From Streptomyces phaeolivaceus (GTDB lineage: Bacteria; Actinomycetota; Actinomycetes; Streptomycetales; Streptomycetaceae), in contig NZ_CP045096.1 of assembly GCF_009184865.1 (NCBI RefSeq), positions 8,990,001-9,054,000 of the forward strand: 64,000 nucleotides of DNA. The letters run 5' to 3'. Of the stretch, positions 26,004 to 36,100 are shown piece after piece. Each line of letters begins with the position of its first letter. Within the stretch, counting starts at the first letter, position 1. Under the pieces are notes generated by a model, which saw nothing but the letters and a program-made list of their open reading frames with translations, had not been told where the DNA came from and did no database searches. The position numbers and the translations under genes are program-made.

Positions 26004-27806
26004 GTGCACACCGTCGAGACGGTCGCAGAGCCAGTAGCAGAACCAGTCGCAAGGCCGGATGTCGTGACCGACGTACTGATCGTGGGCAGTGGCCCGGCAG
26101 GCGCCTCCGCCGCGCTCGCCCTGAGTACGTACGGCGTCCCGAACATCGTCGTCACCCGCTACGCGAGCCTCGCGGACACGCCCCGCGCGCACATCACCAA
26201 CCAGCGCACCATGGAGGTGCTGCGCGACCTCGGCGTCGAGGACGAGGTCGTCGCGAAGGCCACCCCGCAGCACCTGATGGGGAACACGACCTTCTGCACC
26301 AGCCTCGCGGGCGAGGAGCTGGGCCGGATCCGCTCCTGGGGCAACGACCCGCTCGTGCAGGCCGCGCACGAACTGGCCAGCCCCACCCGGATGTGCGACA
26401 TGCCGCAGCACCTCATGGAGCCCGTGCTCGTCGACGCGGCCGTGGCACGCGGCACCAACCTGCGCTTCTCCACGGTCTACAAGTCGTTAGTCCAGGACGA
26501 CGAGGGCGTCACGGTCACGGTCGAGGACCGGCTGCGCGGCGACGAGTACACCATCCGCGCCAAGTACCTGATCGGCGCCGACGGCGGCCGTTCCCAGGTC
26601 GCCGAGGACGCCGGACTGCCCATGGGCGGCCAGATGGGCGTGGCCGGCAGCATCAACATCGTCTTCGACATGGACCTGTCGAAGTACACCGCGCACCGCC
26701 CGTCCACGCTCTACTGGGTGCTCGCCCCCGGCGCCACCGTCGGCGGCATCGGCGCGGGCCTCGTGCGATGCGTACGGCCGTGGAACGAGTGGCTGATCGT
26801 CTGGGGGTACGACGTCACCGCGGGCGCCCCCGATCTGACCACCGAGTACGCCGAGTCGATCGTCCGCAGGCTGGTCGGCGACGACGAGATCCCGGTGACG
26901 ATCAAGTCGTCGGCGGCCTGGACCGTCAACGAGATGTACGCGGAGACGTACGCGAACGGCCGGGTCTTCTGCGCCGGCGACGCCACGCACCGCCACCCGC
27001 CGTCCAACGGCCTCGGCTCCAACACGTCCGTCCAGGACGCCTACAACCTGGCCTGGAAGCTCAAGCTCGTCCTCGACGGCACCGCGTCCCCGGCTCTTCT
27101 CGACACCTACACCGCCGAACGCGCCCCGATCGGCAGGCAGATCGTCACCCGCGCCAACAAGTCCATCGGCGAGACCGCCCCCGTCTTCGAGGCCCTCGAC
27201 GGACTCTCCCCGCAGACCCCCGAACAGCTCTGGGCCAACATCGCCGCCCGCAAGGACGCCACCGAGGCCGCCGAGAAGCAGCGGGCGAGGCTCCGCGAGG
27301 CGATCGCGTTCAAGGTGTACGAGTTCAACGCGCACGGCGTCGACCTCAACCAGCGGTACTCCGCCGAAAGCTCCGCGGCGATCGTCCCCGACGGCACACC
27401 CGACCCCGGCTTCGACCGCGACCCCGAGCTGTACCACCAGCCCACCTCCCGCCCCGGCGCCAAACTCCCGCACGCCTGGATCACCTCCGGCACCCGCACC
27501 CTCTCCACCCTCGACACCGTCGGCCGGGGCCGCTTCACCCTGCTCACCGGCATCGGCGGCGCCGACTGGCTCCGGGCCGCCGGCGCCCAGGACCTGGAGA
27601 TCGCCACCGCCGTCATCGGCCCCGGCCAGGAGTACGAGGACCCGTACGGTGACTGGGCCCGGCTCCGCGAGACCGCCGACGGCGGAGCCCTCCTCGTACG
27701 GCCGGACGGGTATGTCGCCTTCCGGCACGCGACGGCACCCGCGTCCTCGGCGGACGCCGAGCGGTTGTTGACGGAGGCGGTGCCGCGCATTCTCGGCCGT
27801 GCCTGA
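26004..27806 (+). CDS. FAD-dependent phenol/resorcinol-type hydroxylase (TfdB-like)
   Basis: 600 residues, class A flavoprotein monooxygenase closest in motif to 2,4-dichlorophenol 6-monooxygenase TfdB. FAD-binding VLIVGSGPAGASAALALST, then DTPRAHITNQRTMEVLRDLG and the DG motif YLIGADGGRSQVAEDAG; the GD motif is FCAGDATHRHPPSNGLGSN. GTG 26004 after GGAG. The gene carries a TTA codon at 26487-26489 (Leu162), so translation should depend on bldA. It begins an operon with an intradiol dioxygenase and a maleylacetate reductase, which points to hydroxylation of resorcinol (or a related diphenol) to hydroxyquinol. Confidence 0.9.
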   Translation: MHTVETVAEPVAEPVARPDVVTDVLIVGSGPAGASAALALSTYGVPNIVVTRYASLADTPRAHITNQRTMEVLRDLGVEDEVVAKATPQHLMGNTTFCTSLAGEELGRIRSWGNDPLVQAAHELASPTRMCDMPQHLMEPVLVDAAVARGTNLRFSTVYKSLVQDDEGVTVTVEDRLRGDEYTIRAKYLIGADGGRSQVAEDAGLPMGGQMGVAGSINIVFDMDLSKYTAHRPSTLYWVLAPGATVGGIGAGLVRCVRPWNEWLIVWGYDVTAGAPDLTTEYAESIVRRLVGDDEIPVTIKSSAAWTVNEMYAETYANGRVFCAGDATHRHPPSNGLGSNTSVQDAYNLAWKLKLVLDGTASPALLDTYTAERAPIGRQIVTRANKSIGETAPVFEALDGLSPQTPEQLWANIAARKDATEAAEKQRARLREAIAFKVYEFNAHGVDLNQRYSAESSAAIVPDGTPDPGFDRDPELYHQPTSRPGAKLPHAWITSGTRTLSTLDTVGRGRFTLLTGIGGADWLRAAGAQDLEIATAVIGPGQEYEDPYGDWARLRETADGGALLVRPDGYVAFRHATAPASSADAERLLTEAVPRILGRA

Positions 27807-27903
27807 ACGGGGGCGGGCGCGGTTTGCCTGAAGAGGACCTGGACAGGAACGGTCTCGCGCGCGGCTGTGGCGCGGGCGCACGAACAGTCGTAGGAGTTGG
27901 GGC

Positions 27904-28836
27904 ATGACCACCGAATTCACCACCCGGATCACCGAGGCGGTCGTCGACAGCCTCGACGGCACGGCCGACCCGCGCCTGCGGGAGCTGCTCGCCGCCCTCA
28001 CCCGCCACCTCCACGCCTTCGTCCGCGAGACCGAACCGACGACGGCGGAATGGGAGCGGGCGATCGCCTTCCTCACCGCCACCGGGCAGACCTGCACCGA
28101 CACCCGGCAGGAGTTCGTCCTCCTGTCGGACGTCCTCGGCGTCTCGATGCTCGTCGAGACGATCAACAGCGGCGAGGGTGACGAGGGTGACGAGCACAGG
28201 AGCGAGGCACCCGGCGGCGTGACCGAGTCGACCGTCCTCGGTCCGTTCCACATGACCGAGTCGCCGGTACGGGAACTCGGCGCGGACATCGACCTGGTCG
28301 GCGGCGGCGAACCGTGTGTGATCAGCGGGCGGGTGCTGTCCCGGGACGGCACCCCGCTGCCCGGCGCGGTCCTCGACGTCTGGCAGGCGAGCGCCGACGG
28401 CTACTACGACGTCCAGCAGCCCGAGGTCCAGCCGGCGGGCAACGGCCGCGGACTGTTCACGGCGGACACCGAGGGCCGCTTCTGGTTCCGCACCTGTGTG
28501 CCGAGCCCGTACCCCATCCCCACGGACGGCCCCGTCGGCGACCTCCTCCGCGCGACCGCCCGGCACCCCTACCGCCCGGCCCACATCCACTTCATCGCCT
28601 CGGCGGACGGGCACACCCCGGTCACCACCCATATCTTCGTGGCCGGCAGCGACCACCTAGACTCCGACGCGGTGTTCGCGGTCAAGGACAGCCTCGTCCA
28701 GGACTTCACGGAGACCGACGACCCTTCCCTGGCACGGGAGTTCGGCATCCCGAACCCGTTCCGTCACGCCCGCTTCGACCTCGTGCTCAACGTCCGGACC
28801 CCTGGGTCCGACGCGCGCGACTCGGGGCGTGTGTGA
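27904..28836 (+). CDS. Intradiol dioxygenase, probable hydroxyquinol 1,2-dioxygenase
   Basis: 310 residues. N-terminal helical dimerisation region, then the iron-binding core: DVWQASADGYYDVQQP, YPIPTDGPVGDLLRA and RPAHIHFIASADGH, which hold the two Tyr and two His ligands of Fe(III). The gene partner set (maleylacetate reductase right after) favours hydroxyquinol over catechol. Product maleylacetate. ATG 27904 has GGAG upstream. The stop overlaps the next start by one base, so translation is coupled. Confidence 0.9.
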   Translation: MTTEFTTRITEAVVDSLDGTADPRLRELLAALTRHLHAFVRETEPTTAEWERAIAFLTATGQTCTDTRQEFVLLSDVLGVSMLVETINSGEGDEGDEHRSEAPGGVTESTVLGPFHMTESPVRELGADIDLVGGGEPCVISGRVLSRDGTPLPGAVLDVWQASADGYYDVQQPEVQPAGNGRGLFTADTEGRFWFRTCVPSPYPIPTDGPVGDLLRATARHPYRPAHIHFIASADGHTPVTTHIFVAGSDHLDSDAVFAVKDSLVQDFTETDDPSLAREFGIPNPFRHARFDLVLNVRTPGSDARDSGRV

Positions 28837-29903
28837 TGGAGTTCGTGTACGAGGCCCGGCCCATGCGTGTCGTCATGCGTCCAGGCGCGGCGGTGACTGC
28901 GGTCGCGGGGGAGGCCGAACGGCTGGGCCCGCGGCGGCTGTTGGTGGTGTGCGGTCCGAGGGGCGCCGAGACGGCCCGTGCCGTCGCGGACTCGCTCGGC
29001 GACGCGTGCGCCGGACTGTTCACGGAAGCCCGCCAGCACGTGCCGGTGGAGATCGCCGACGAGGCGGAGCGGGCGGCGCGAGCTGTGGACGCGGACGGCT
29101 GTGTGGCGGTCGGCGGCGGTTCGGCCATCGGACTGGGCAAGATGATCGCCCTGCGCACCGAACTGCCTTTGATCGCCGTGCCGTCCACCTACTCCGGCTC
29201 CGAGATGACCCCGGTCTGGGGGCTGACCGAGCACGGCGCCAAACGCACCGGCCGCGCCCCGTCGGTCCTGCCCCGCAGCGTCGTCTACGACCCCGAACTC
29301 ACCCTCTCCCTCCCGGTCCCCCTCTCCGTGACCAGCGGCATCAACGCGGTCGCCCACGCCGCCGAGGCGCTGTACGCGCCGGACGCCTCGCCGCTGGTGT
29401 CGCTGACGGCGGAGGAGGGCGCCCGAGCCATGGCGGGCGCGCTCCCCGGCGTGGCGGCCGACCCCGGGGACCCGGAGGCGCGCGGCCGTGCCCTCTACGG
29501 CGCCTGGCTCTGCGGCACCGCGCTCGGCGCGACCACCATGGGCCTGCACCACAAGCTGTGCCACGTCCTCGGCGGCACCTTCGGCCTCCCGCACGCCGAG
29601 ACCCACACGGTCGTCCTCCCGTACGCCCTCGCGTACAACGCCCCCGCCGCGCCCGAAGCGATGACGGCCCTGGGCCGCGCCCTGGGCGCGGACAACGCCC
29701 CCTTGGCCCTGTGGAACCTGTCGGGTAGCCTCGGCGCCCCTCGCTCCCTCGCCGAACTGGGCCTACGCGAAGCGGACTTGGCGACAGCCGCGGCACAGGT
29801 GACCGCCCAGGCGTACCCCAACCCACGCCCGATCACCACGGCGGACGCCCTGAAGCTCCTGAACACGGCCTACGAGGGCACACCACCACCGGCACACCCC
29901 TGA
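28836..29903 (+). CDS. Maleylacetate reductase (Fe-type alcohol dehydrogenase family)
   Basis: 355 residues. NAD(P)-binding CVAVGGGSAIGLGKMIALRT, then PLIAVPSTYSGSEMTPVWGL and metal-site HHKLCHVLGGTFGLPHAETH. These are shared with MacA/TfdF-type maleylacetate reductases, which make 3-oxoadipate from maleylacetate. The start ATG overlaps the dioxygenase stop. The operon thus feeds hydroxyquinol carbon into the beta-ketoadipate route; later steps are not in the window. Confidence 0.9.
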   Translation: MEFVYEARPMRVVMRPGAAVTAVAGEAERLGPRRLLVVCGPRGAETARAVADSLGDACAGLFTEARQHVPVEIADEAERAARAVDADGCVAVGGGSAIGLGKMIALRTELPLIAVPSTYSGSEMTPVWGLTEHGAKRTGRAPSVLPRSVVYDPELTLSLPVPLSVTSGINAVAHAAEALYAPDASPLVSLTAEEGARAMAGALPGVAADPGDPEARGRALYGAWLCGTALGATTMGLHHKLCHVLGGTFGLPHAETHTVVLPYALAYNAPAAPEAMTALGRALGADNAPLALWNLSGSLGAPRSLAELGLREADLATAAAQVTAQAYPNPRPITTADALKLLNTAYEGTPPPAHP

Positions 29904-29910
29904 CCGCCCC

Positions 29911-30056
29911 GAACCGCCCAGCTCCGAACCGACCAGCCGCGCACCGCCCAGCTCCGAACCGCCCAGCTCCGAACCGACCAGCCGCGCACCGCCCAGCTCC
30001 GAACCGCCCAGCTCCGAACCGACCAGCCGCGCACCGACCAGCCGCGCACCGACCGG
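29911..30056 (+). repeat. 15-bp tandem repeat array
   Basis: About nine to ten units of two alternating types, CCGCCCAGCTCCGAA and CCGACCAGCCGCGCA, fill the gap between the reductase and the YceI-like gene. No hairpin. Probably slippage-derived; it may vary between strains. Confidence 0.8.
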
Positions 30057-30107
30057 ACCCGCACCCCATCAGGCGCACCGAACGACGAAAACCGAAAGGT
30101 GAACACC

Positions 30108-31019
30108 ATGCCCCTCGGACTGCTCCGGCGGCGATTCAGGAATGCCCCCGGAGGCGCCGCAGGCTCCACGTTCCCCGTCCCGGACGGCGCGGGAGTCGTC
30201 CTCCGGGAGGTACTGGACCCCGTCAACCAGCCCATGGGCGCGGCCGATGTGACGGTCACGGAACTGCGCAGCCACCGCGTCGCCGCACGCGGCACGACCG
30301 ACCCGTACGGCTTCTTCACGGCCGTCCTGCCGCCGGGCACCTACAGCATGCTGGTCATGGCCGAGGGCCTGGAACCGCACCGTGAGACGGTCGAGGTGCT
30401 CCCGGACGCGGGTGTCTCGCGGGAGCGGGTGTGGCTCCAGTCGGCGAGGGCGCTGGAACTCCCGGCCCCCGGCACCTGGCTCTTCGACCCGCCGCACACC
30501 GCGATCCGGTTCATCGCGAAGCACGTCGGGATGGCGCATGTGCACGGCCGGTTCGAACGCTTCGAGGGCGGTCTGGCGATAGCCCAGGACATGACGCAGT
30601 CCCGCGTGCATGTCCGTATCGACGCGTCCAGCATCACCACGGGCAACAACACCCGTGACGCGCACCTGCGTTCCGGCGACTTCCTCGACGTCGAACGCTT
30701 TCCCTACATCGACTTCGTCAGCACCCGGTTCGCCTACCGGGGCGGCAGCAAGTGGACGCTCCAGGGCAGCCTCACCATGCACGGCGTCAGCCGTTCCGTC
30801 TCCCTGGACACCACCTACCTCGGCACCGTCAACGGCGGCTACGGCGAGGAACTCCGCTGTGCCGCCCTCGCCAAGTCCGAACTCCACCGCGAGGACTACA
30901 CCCTCAACTGGCGCTCCATGCTCGCCCGCGGCATCGCGGTCGTCGGCCCGACCATCCAACTCGAACTCGACGTCCAGGCGATGTACCGCACGCACGACAC
31001 GCCCATTCCGCCGGAATAG
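30108..31019 (+). CDS. YceI-family protein with N-terminal carboxypeptidase-regulatory-like domain
   Basis: 303 residues from ATG 30108 (AAAGGTG 6 nt upstream). Residues about 25-110 form a beta-sandwich regulatory-like domain (PMGAADVTVTELRSHRVAAR, GFFTAVLPPGTYSMLV). The rest is YceI: WLFDPPHTAIRFIAKHVGMA, HVHGRFERFEGGLAI, LRSGDFLDVERFPYIDFVST and GSLTMHGVSRSVSLD. YceI domains bind isoprenoid/lipid chains in a beta-barrel. No signal peptide, so cytoplasmic. Last gene of the hydroxyquinol cluster, 200 nt after the reductase; role there unclear. Confidence 0.9.
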   Translation: MPLGLLRRRFRNAPGGAAGSTFPVPDGAGVVLREVLDPVNQPMGAADVTVTELRSHRVAARGTTDPYGFFTAVLPPGTYSMLVMAEGLEPHRETVEVLPDAGVSRERVWLQSARALELPAPGTWLFDPPHTAIRFIAKHVGMAHVHGRFERFEGGLAIAQDMTQSRVHVRIDASSITTGNNTRDAHLRSGDFLDVERFPYIDFVSTRFAYRGGSKWTLQGSLTMHGVSRSVSLDTTYLGTVNGGYGEELRCAALAKSELHREDYTLNWRSMLARGIAVVGPTIQLELDVQAMYRTHDTPIPPE

Positions 31020-31903
31020 CCCGGATCGCCGATGCGTGTAGAGGCCGGCTGACGCCGCCGCCTGCCTTGGGGACGTGCGAAGAGCACGGACAGCCACCTT
31101 GAGCAACGAGACGGTGAGACCGGGACGACCGATGTCGCCTGCGACAGCGCGCTGCGATGAGGGTGGGGGCCGGGGCTGGGGCCGGGGGCTCACCCGTGGT
31201 CCCCTTCCGGCAGGCCGTGGACCGTATCGCCGAACACGCCGACGAGCATCGGCTCGGAGTGCGACTGGGAGCGCACGCGCAACGGCTGTGCGGCATTTCG
31301 TGAGCAGGCGTGCGTTCTCTGTCTCCGTACGACTCGACCGAACCAAGCCCTGAGGGGTACCGGTCATGGAGTGAGGAGGGGCGGGAGGCGACCGAACCGC
31401 CTGTGCATCCGCCGGTGTTGACGAGCGTCCGAGGCGAGCGATTCCGTCCGTTCCACGACAGGGAACTCGTGAGTACGGCAGTTCGGGGGCTCGTTGGAAC
31501 CCTGTTTCTTCCTGAACTATGCGCGCAAGCACGGGACACGGGATGCTTGACAAGTGGTTCCACGAAGACCCTTCCGCGGAATTGAGTCATGAGTTCGGCG
31601 ACTGTGTTAAAGCTATGCCGTGCCCACTGTCCCACCCTCCCCGCCCTTCACACTCCCAACTACTTCAGAAGCGATTTCTGAGGTCGGGAGCGGACGCGAA
31701 GGCGCTCATTCCCGTTTTTCTCTGGGCGCCGGTCCGGAATCCCCTCGGGCGCGGCCCGCATACCGCCCGTCAACGGCCTGGTTACCAGCGGCCAGAACAC
31801 ACCGGTCTCCTTTCTCGGGACTCTCAAGCTCAACTCACCGGGGACATCCCGGATCACCTCCGTCTCGCCTCCTCACCGCAGCCCTATGAGAAGGATCAGG
31901 AAC
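31020..31903 (+). promoter_or_regulatory. Gene-free region before fxsT1, with a candidate promoter
   Basis: I find no convincing gene over 880 nt. A frame at 31195-31305 reads PFRQAVDRIAEHADEHRLG, faintly like the RRIAEHAVTHRLPDV segment of FxsB, perhaps a trace of a lost maturase copy. TTGAGT at 31580-31585, 17-nt spacer and TGTTAA at 31603-31608 make a plausible promoter about 300 nt upstream of fxsT1. Base composition drops below that of neighbouring genes near 31450-31700. Confidence 0.35.
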
Positions 31904-32048
31904 ATGACCCGTGACAACCGCGGCCGGGGCACCGTCATCACCTTCTACTCCTTCAAGGGCGGCACCGGCCGCACCATGGCGCTGGTCAACACCGCCTGGA
32001 TCCTCGCCAGCAACGGTCTGCGCGTGCTCGTCGTGGACTGGGACCTAG

Positions 32049-33129
32049 GGCCTGTCTGGAGTTTGGATCAGGAGTTCGGTAGATCGCCTGCGCGCGAGGG
32101 CTCGGTCTTGATAGGCCATCAGTCATGGCGCGAGGCGATCTCACCGATGAGCAGTGGGCCCTGATCGAGCCGCATCTCCCGATTGCCGCGGTTGGTCCCA
32201 TCCCTGACCTGCGGAAACACTTCAACGCGGTGATGTGGCGGTTCCGGACGGGTAGCCCCTGGCGTGACCTGCCGACCGAGTTCGGGCCCTGGCAGAGCAC
32301 GTACGACCGCTTTCGGATCTGGGCGAGGCGGGGCGTTTTCCAGGACCTGATGCAAACAGTGATCGCTGAGGCCGCCGCCCGCGGCCAGGCCGACTTGGGC
32401 CTGGTCAGCGTGGACTCTGCGACCGCCCGGGCCCATCATCACGCCGCCGGGATGGCCCTGGACCCCGAGCAGTTGGCGGCCTTGGAAATGGCCGTCGAGG
32501 CCGAAAAGGGGGCGAGGGCAAGGCACAAAGAACGCAGGACGGACAGGCTGAGGATGAGGCGCGCGTCGAGCGGCGACGGGTCCGCCGACGACACCGGGCC
32601 CGGTTGAAAGCCGCCGAGCTGGGGCGTTCCCGGGGCGGACTGACGAGCAAGATTCATGTGGCGGCTGACCGACGCTGTCGCCCGCTTGCGTTCGTCCTCA
32701 CGCCCGGGCAGGCCGGTGACAGTCCGCAGTTCGCCCCGGTCCTGGAACGGGTGAAGGTGCGCGGCCCGATCGGGCGCCCGCGGACCCGGCCGGATGCGGT
32801 GGCCGCGGACAAGGCGTATTCGTCCCGACGCAACCGCCGCTACCTGCGACGACGCGGGATCCGAGCCGTGATCCCGGAGAAGGTCGACCAGGCCGCGAAC
32901 CGCAAGAAGCGTGGCAGCGCCGGCGGCCGGCCAGTCTCATATGACGCGACGCTCTACAAAGAGCGCAACACCGTGGAACGGTGCATCAACCGGCTGCGGA
33001 ACTGGCGCGGTATCGCTACCCGGTACGACAAGAACCCGGAGAGTTACGAGGCCGGACTGCACCTGTGTGGTGCGATGCTCTGGCTCCGTAGCATCGCACC
33101 ACACTTGTGATCCGAACTCCAGACAGGAC
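32049..33129 (+). mobile_element. IS5-family insertion sequence (1081 bp)
   Basis: Ends are inverted repeats: left GGCCTGTCTGGAGTTTGGAT, right (reverse complement) GTCCTGTCTGGAGTTCGGAT, 2 mismatches in 20. It is flanked by CTAG on both sides (32045-32048 and 33130-33133), a 4-bp target duplication (or insertion at TA of CTAG). Encodes a two-frame DDE transposase. The element sits inside codons of fxsT1 and looks complete, so the insertion is probably recent. Confidence 0.93.
32125..33110 (+). CDS. IS5-family transposase, two overlapping frames
   Basis: Frame 1 (32125-32607) begins MARGDLTDEQWALIEPHLPI, then MWRFRTGSPWRDLPTEFGPW and the first Asp in GLVSVDSATARAHHHAAGM. Frame 2 (to 33110) contains RSRGGLTSKIHVAADRRCRP, VAADKAYSSRRNRRYLRRRG and ERNTVERCINRLRNWRGIAT, i.e. 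the other catalytic Asp and Glu. The slippery run AAAAGGGGG at 32504-32512 lies where a -1 shift joins the frames through EKGGEGKAQ, so programmed frameshifting is likely, as in related elements. Confidence 0.9.
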
Positions 33130-36100
33130 CTAGAGGCCCCCGGACTCCACACCTATCTCCGACCCCTGCTGGCCGACCCCGAACTCACCGAGAGCGCCGG
33201 TGTCATGGAGATGATCGGCGACTTCGCTCGCCAAGTCGTGGTGCCGGGTGAGGAGGGGCCCGGCATTCGGGAACTGGCCCGCGTCGACCGGTACGCCGTA
33301 AGCACCGAACTACGCCTGCCGCCGGGCGGAGAACTGGACCTGCTGCCCGCCGGCGTACAGGACCCCGACACCTACGCGGTCACCGTCAGCACCTTCGACT
33401 GGGGGACCTTCCACCGAGTGGGCGGCGCCGACTTCCTCACCGCGCTCCGCGACGACATGGCCGCCCGCTACGACTACGTCCTGATCGACAGCCGGTCCGG
33501 CCTCAGCGACACCGCGAGCATCTGCACGGTCGTCATGCCGGACATCGTCGTGGACTGCTTCACCCTCAGCCGACAGGGCGTCAACGGCGCGGCCCGCATC
33601 GCACGTTCGATCCGCCAGGTCGCCCACACCCACCGCGACATCCGTATCGTTCCCGTCCCCATGCGCGTCGAGGACGCCGGCCACGACCGCCTGGAGGCCG
33701 GCCGGTACCAGGCGCGCAGCCTGTTGGCCCCGTTCCTGGGCTGGGTGCCGCCCGAGGAGCAGGACCGGTACTGGAGCGGCGTCGAGATCCCGTACAAGCC
33801 CGGCTACGCGTACGAGGAGATCCCCGCGACGGTGGGGGAGCGCCGACAGGACGGCACCCTGCTGGCCGCGTTCGAACGGCTGACCGCCCGGCTCACCGAC
33901 AACCGGGTGACCCGGCTGAGCAACATGACGGAGCCGTACCGCCAGACGCTGCGGGCCGAGTACGAGCGCACCTCCCCGATCATGCGCGAGGACTTCCACG
34001 TCAGCTACACCGCGACCGACAGGCTCTGGGCCGACTGGACCGTGGCCGTGCTGCGGGCGGCCGGTTACGAGGCGACGCTCGCCCCGATCGAGGTGGACGA
34101 CGTCACGCCCGAACCCGTCATACCGACGGGCCTCGAACGCACGCCGGCCGGTGAAGCGCGCACGGTCGTCCTGCTCTCCCCGCGGTACACCGCGCTGCCG
34201 CGGGCGCGGGATGTCTGGCAGAGGGTCAGCCGCAGGGACCCGTCCGGCCGGATCGGGTCGGTGGTCCCCCTCCTGGTGGACGAATCAACAGCTCCGGCGG
34301 AATTCGCGCCTCGCTCAACTGTCAGTCTCGTGGGCATCGCGGCGGAAGAGGCCGTGGCCCGTCTGCTCGCCGCCGTCGACCACCCCGATTCGGGGGAGAG
34401 GGGGCCCCGTTCCACAGTCGCCGCTCTGGCCGGGTCGGCCCGGCTTCCCGGTACTCGACCGCGAGTCGTCGGGGGGCGACCCCAGCGCAACGCGATCTTC
34501 ACCGGCCGCCCCGCACTCATGGAGCGTCTGCGTGACGGCCTGCTCGGTGGCACCACGGCCGTCCTGCCGCAAGCGCTCCACGGGTTGGGCGGAGTGGGCA
34601 AGACGCAGCTCGCGCTCGAGTACGCCTACCGCTTCGAGTCGGACTACGACCTCGTCTGGTGGATCAACGCCGCGGAGCCGACGCAGATCCTTCAGCAGGT
34701 GAGTCTTCTCGCCGGGTACCTCGGTGTGCCCCTCGATGATGGGGGCTTGACGGCGGCCGTACGCAACGAGGTCTGGGACAAGCTGCGTCGAGGTATCCCT
34801 CACGCGCGTTGGCTGATCGTCTTCGACAACGCCGAGAAGCCGGCGGACTTGGAGGGCCTGGTGCCGGTCGGTGGGCCTGGTCGTCACATCCTCATCACCT
34901 CGCGGAATCCCGCGTGGACCGAACGCGCCGCGCGCATCGAGGTGGACCTCTTCACCCGTGAGGAGAGCGTCGCGCTGCTACGCCGTTACAACCCGGGGCT
35001 TGAGCCGGTGGAAGCGGCCCGAGTGGCCGAGGAACTCGGGGACTTCCCGCTGGCCGTGAGCCTCGCCGCCGCTTCGCTTCAGGAGTCGGCCATGCCCGTT
35101 GACACCTATGTGGAGATGCTCCGAACCAAGATGACCGACATTCTGGGCAGCCAGTCTGCCCCCGACTACCCGACGTCGGCAGCGGTCAGCTGGTCACTCG
35201 ACCGGCTGAAAACGCGCACACCAGCCGCGGCTGCCCTGCTCGAACTGTGCGCCTTCTTCGGACCGGACCCGATTCCGCGGGACCTGTTCAGCAGCCGGCC
35301 CGCGCTCGAACTGCTCGAAGGGCACGACCCGAGCCTCTCCGACCCGCTGCTGATGGGGCGGCTCTACGGACAGACCGTCCGCAGCGGACTCGCACAGGCC
35401 GACCAGCGGACCGACACTCTGATGATGCATCGCCTGATCCAGCATGTGTTCCGGGACCAGCTCAGCACGGAACAACAGGTCACCATGAGGGAACGAGCCC
35501 GATCCGCCTTGGGACAGGCCAACCCCAAGGCACCCGACGAATCGGACAACTGGCAACGCTACGCCGCGCTCCTTCGTCACCTGTGGCCCACCGAAGCCGA
35601 CGAGAGCGACAACCTGGAGGTACGGCAGTGGATCTGTGACACGGTCCGCTACCTGTGGCGCAGTGGCGACGCCGACACGGCCAACAGGACGGCGGAGAGG
35701 GTGCTCGACAGCTGGCTGCCCCGCTTCGGCGAGGACGACGCGCTCGTCCTGCGGCTGCGCACCGAACTCGGCAACGCGCTGCGCGACCAGGGCCGTCTGC
35801 CGGAGGCGTACGACGTGACACGGGACGTCTACGAGCGGGCCAGCCGGATCCTCGGCGAGGACCACCCCTACACCCTGGGCGCGGCCATGAGCCTCGGCTC
35901 CGACCTGCGCAGTGTCGGCCGGTACGCGGACGCCATGGAACGCGACCGGGAAACCCTGCGCGGCACCCGGCGGGTCTTCGGCGACAGCCACCCGCGGACG
36001 CTCTCGGCGGCCAACAACCTCGCCGTGTCCGAGTTCCTCTCCGGGAACCGGCAGGCGGCCCGGGACACCGACCGGGAGTTGCTCAAGCTGCGCCGGGAGA

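Noticed and set aside
29911..30056. 15-bp repeats as possible CRISPR or iterons
   Set aside because: Contiguous units without spacers and no replication gene nearby.
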